Notes under the pieces: model-generated | The model's input: the letters and a program-made list of their open reading frames with translations, nothing else | Told to the model about the DNA's origin: nothing | Databases searched by the model: none | Made by a program: the position numbers and the translations under genes | NCBI GenBank assembly: GCA_002448875.1 | Contig: DKAS01000021.1 | Span: 767-13,208, forward strand | Length of the DNA: 12,442 bases | Direction of reading: 5' to 3' | Origin: Proteobacteria bacterium UBA6920 | GTDB lineage: Bacteria; Pseudomonadota; Gammaproteobacteria; SG8-11 | Shown: positions 11,950 to 12,442 of the stretch, one piece after another | Layout: every line of letters starts with the position of its first letter | Position numbering within the stretch: position 1 is the stretch's first letter

Positions 11950-12442
11950 TCAGTTGGTCGTGGGTTGCAACCACTGCAGCAGTGTTTTGTAGACGCTATC
12001 CAATTCTATGGGTTTGGTCAGAAACTGGTTCATGCCCGCCTGCAGGCAAAGCGCCTGATCGTCGGCGAAGGCATTGGCCGTTATGGCAATGATCGGTAAA
12101 TGCGCGTACTCCGCCAGTTGCCGGATACGGCGCGTGGCTTCCACGCCGTTGATATTGGGCATTTGCATGTCCATCAGGATGAGGTCGTAGGCACCGGCTT
12201 GCGCCAGCTGGATGGCCTGCGCGCCGTCGATCGCCATGTCGACCTCCAGGCCGACATTTTCCAGAATCAATTTAACCAGCTTGCGGCTATCGCCGTCATC
12301 CTCGGCCAGCAGCACCCGGCGGCCGCGATAGTTCCTCGCCAGCACATCCTTGGCGTTTTCGCTCTCGCTGCCTGCTTGCCGGTTTCCCTGGACATCGCTT
12401 TTTTTCAGGTCGGCGGTAAACCAGAAGGTGCTGCCCTTGCCC
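11950..12442 (-). CDS. Hybrid sensor histidine kinase, C-terminal part with receiver domain
   Basis: Partial gene: 163 C-terminal residues are in the window and the frame runs off its right edge. The first visible residues, G-K-G-S-T-F-W-F-T-A-D-L, are the end of a histidine-kinase HATPase domain (G2 box region). A polar linker of about 30 residues follows, then a complete receiver domain: V-L-L-A-E-D-D (acidic pocket), L-I-L-M-D-M-Q-M-P with the phosphorylatable aspartate at codon 12169-12171, I-T-A-N-A, and the conserved lysine in L-T-K-P-I. The protein is therefore a hybrid kinase with internal phosphotransfer to its receiver. Sensor, HisKA dimerisation domain and any Hpt are outside the window. 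It ends 6 bases from the PhnD-like stop, in convergent orientation, which leaves no room for separate terminators. Confidence 0.92.
   Translation of the reverse strand, partial: GKGSTFWFTADLKKSDVQGNRQAGSESENAKDVLARNYRGRRVLLAEDDGDSRKLVKLILENVGLEVDMAIDGAQAIQLAQAGAYDLILMDMQMPNINGVEATRRIRQLAEYAHLPIIAITANAFADDQALCLQAGMNQFLTKPIELDSVYKTLLQWLQPTTN

Noticed and set aside
1..12442. CRISPR arrays, transposases, tRNA or phage genes
   Set aside because: I looked on both strands and saw no regularly spaced repeats, no transposase or integrase motifs and no tRNA cloverleaf or CCA end. The S24-like gene alone is not evidence of a prophage.

Overview
This 12.4 kb window reads as chromosomal DNA from a GC-rich (roughly 55-60 %) proteobacterium, most likely a chemolithoautotrophic, sulfur-oxidising gammaproteobacterium. 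The taxonomic guess is an inference. It rests on a CbbQ/CbbO-type Rubisco activase pair, a DsrE2-type sulfur-carrier protein, a pseudoazurin-like blue copper protein and a rich c-di-GMP/two-component signalling set. No tRNA, rRNA, CRISPR array, insertion sequence or phage gene was recognised, and the layout looks like ordinary accessory and core chromosome.

Layout: (1) 1-2821 (+): the C-terminal part of a CbbQ/NorQ MoxR-type AAA+ ATPase, then its von Willebrand A partner CbbO/NorD. (2) 2859-4127 (-): a seven-helix membrane protein of unknown function with an E-E-I-S-W-G-Q-R motif and a soluble helical tail. (3) 4128-4586: a non-coding stretch with inverted repeats and a G8 tract. (4) 4587-5021 (-): a GFA/CENP-V zinc enzyme. 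(5) 5184-6215 (-): an exported metallophosphoesterase-like protein. A promoter-bearing gap separates it from (6) 6622-7074 (+), a periplasmic pseudoazurin-like cupredoxin. (7) 7176-7742 (-) and 7913-8317 (+): a DsrE2-like gene and a divergent MarR regulator, with a perfect 8-1-8 palindrome between them. (8) 8483-9118 (+): a class I SAM methyltransferase. (9) 9242-9571 (+): a small stand-alone S24/LexA-like protein lacking the catalytic lysine. (10) 9756-11943 (+): a membrane diguanylate cyclase followed directly by a PhnD-like periplasmic binding protein. (11) 11950-12442 (-): the receiver-domain end of a hybrid histidine kinase, convergent with the PhnD-like gene.

Likely cooperation: the Q and O proteins act as one motor-adaptor complex that remodels Rubisco (or NO reductase if they are NorQ/NorD). 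The pseudoazurin could shuttle electrons in the periplasm for sulfur or nitrogen respiration. The MarR protein probably represses itself, and possibly the DsrE2 gene, through the palindrome. The cyclase, binding protein and hybrid kinase look like a sensory unit, because no ABC permease or ATPase gene accompanies the binding protein. The most interesting points are the MarR palindrome next to a sulfur-trafficking gene, the lysine-free S24-like protein, the cyclase/binding protein/kinase cluster, the altered copper-loop residue of the pseudoazurin, and two 10-bp-stem hairpins downstream of genes that lack U-tracts.
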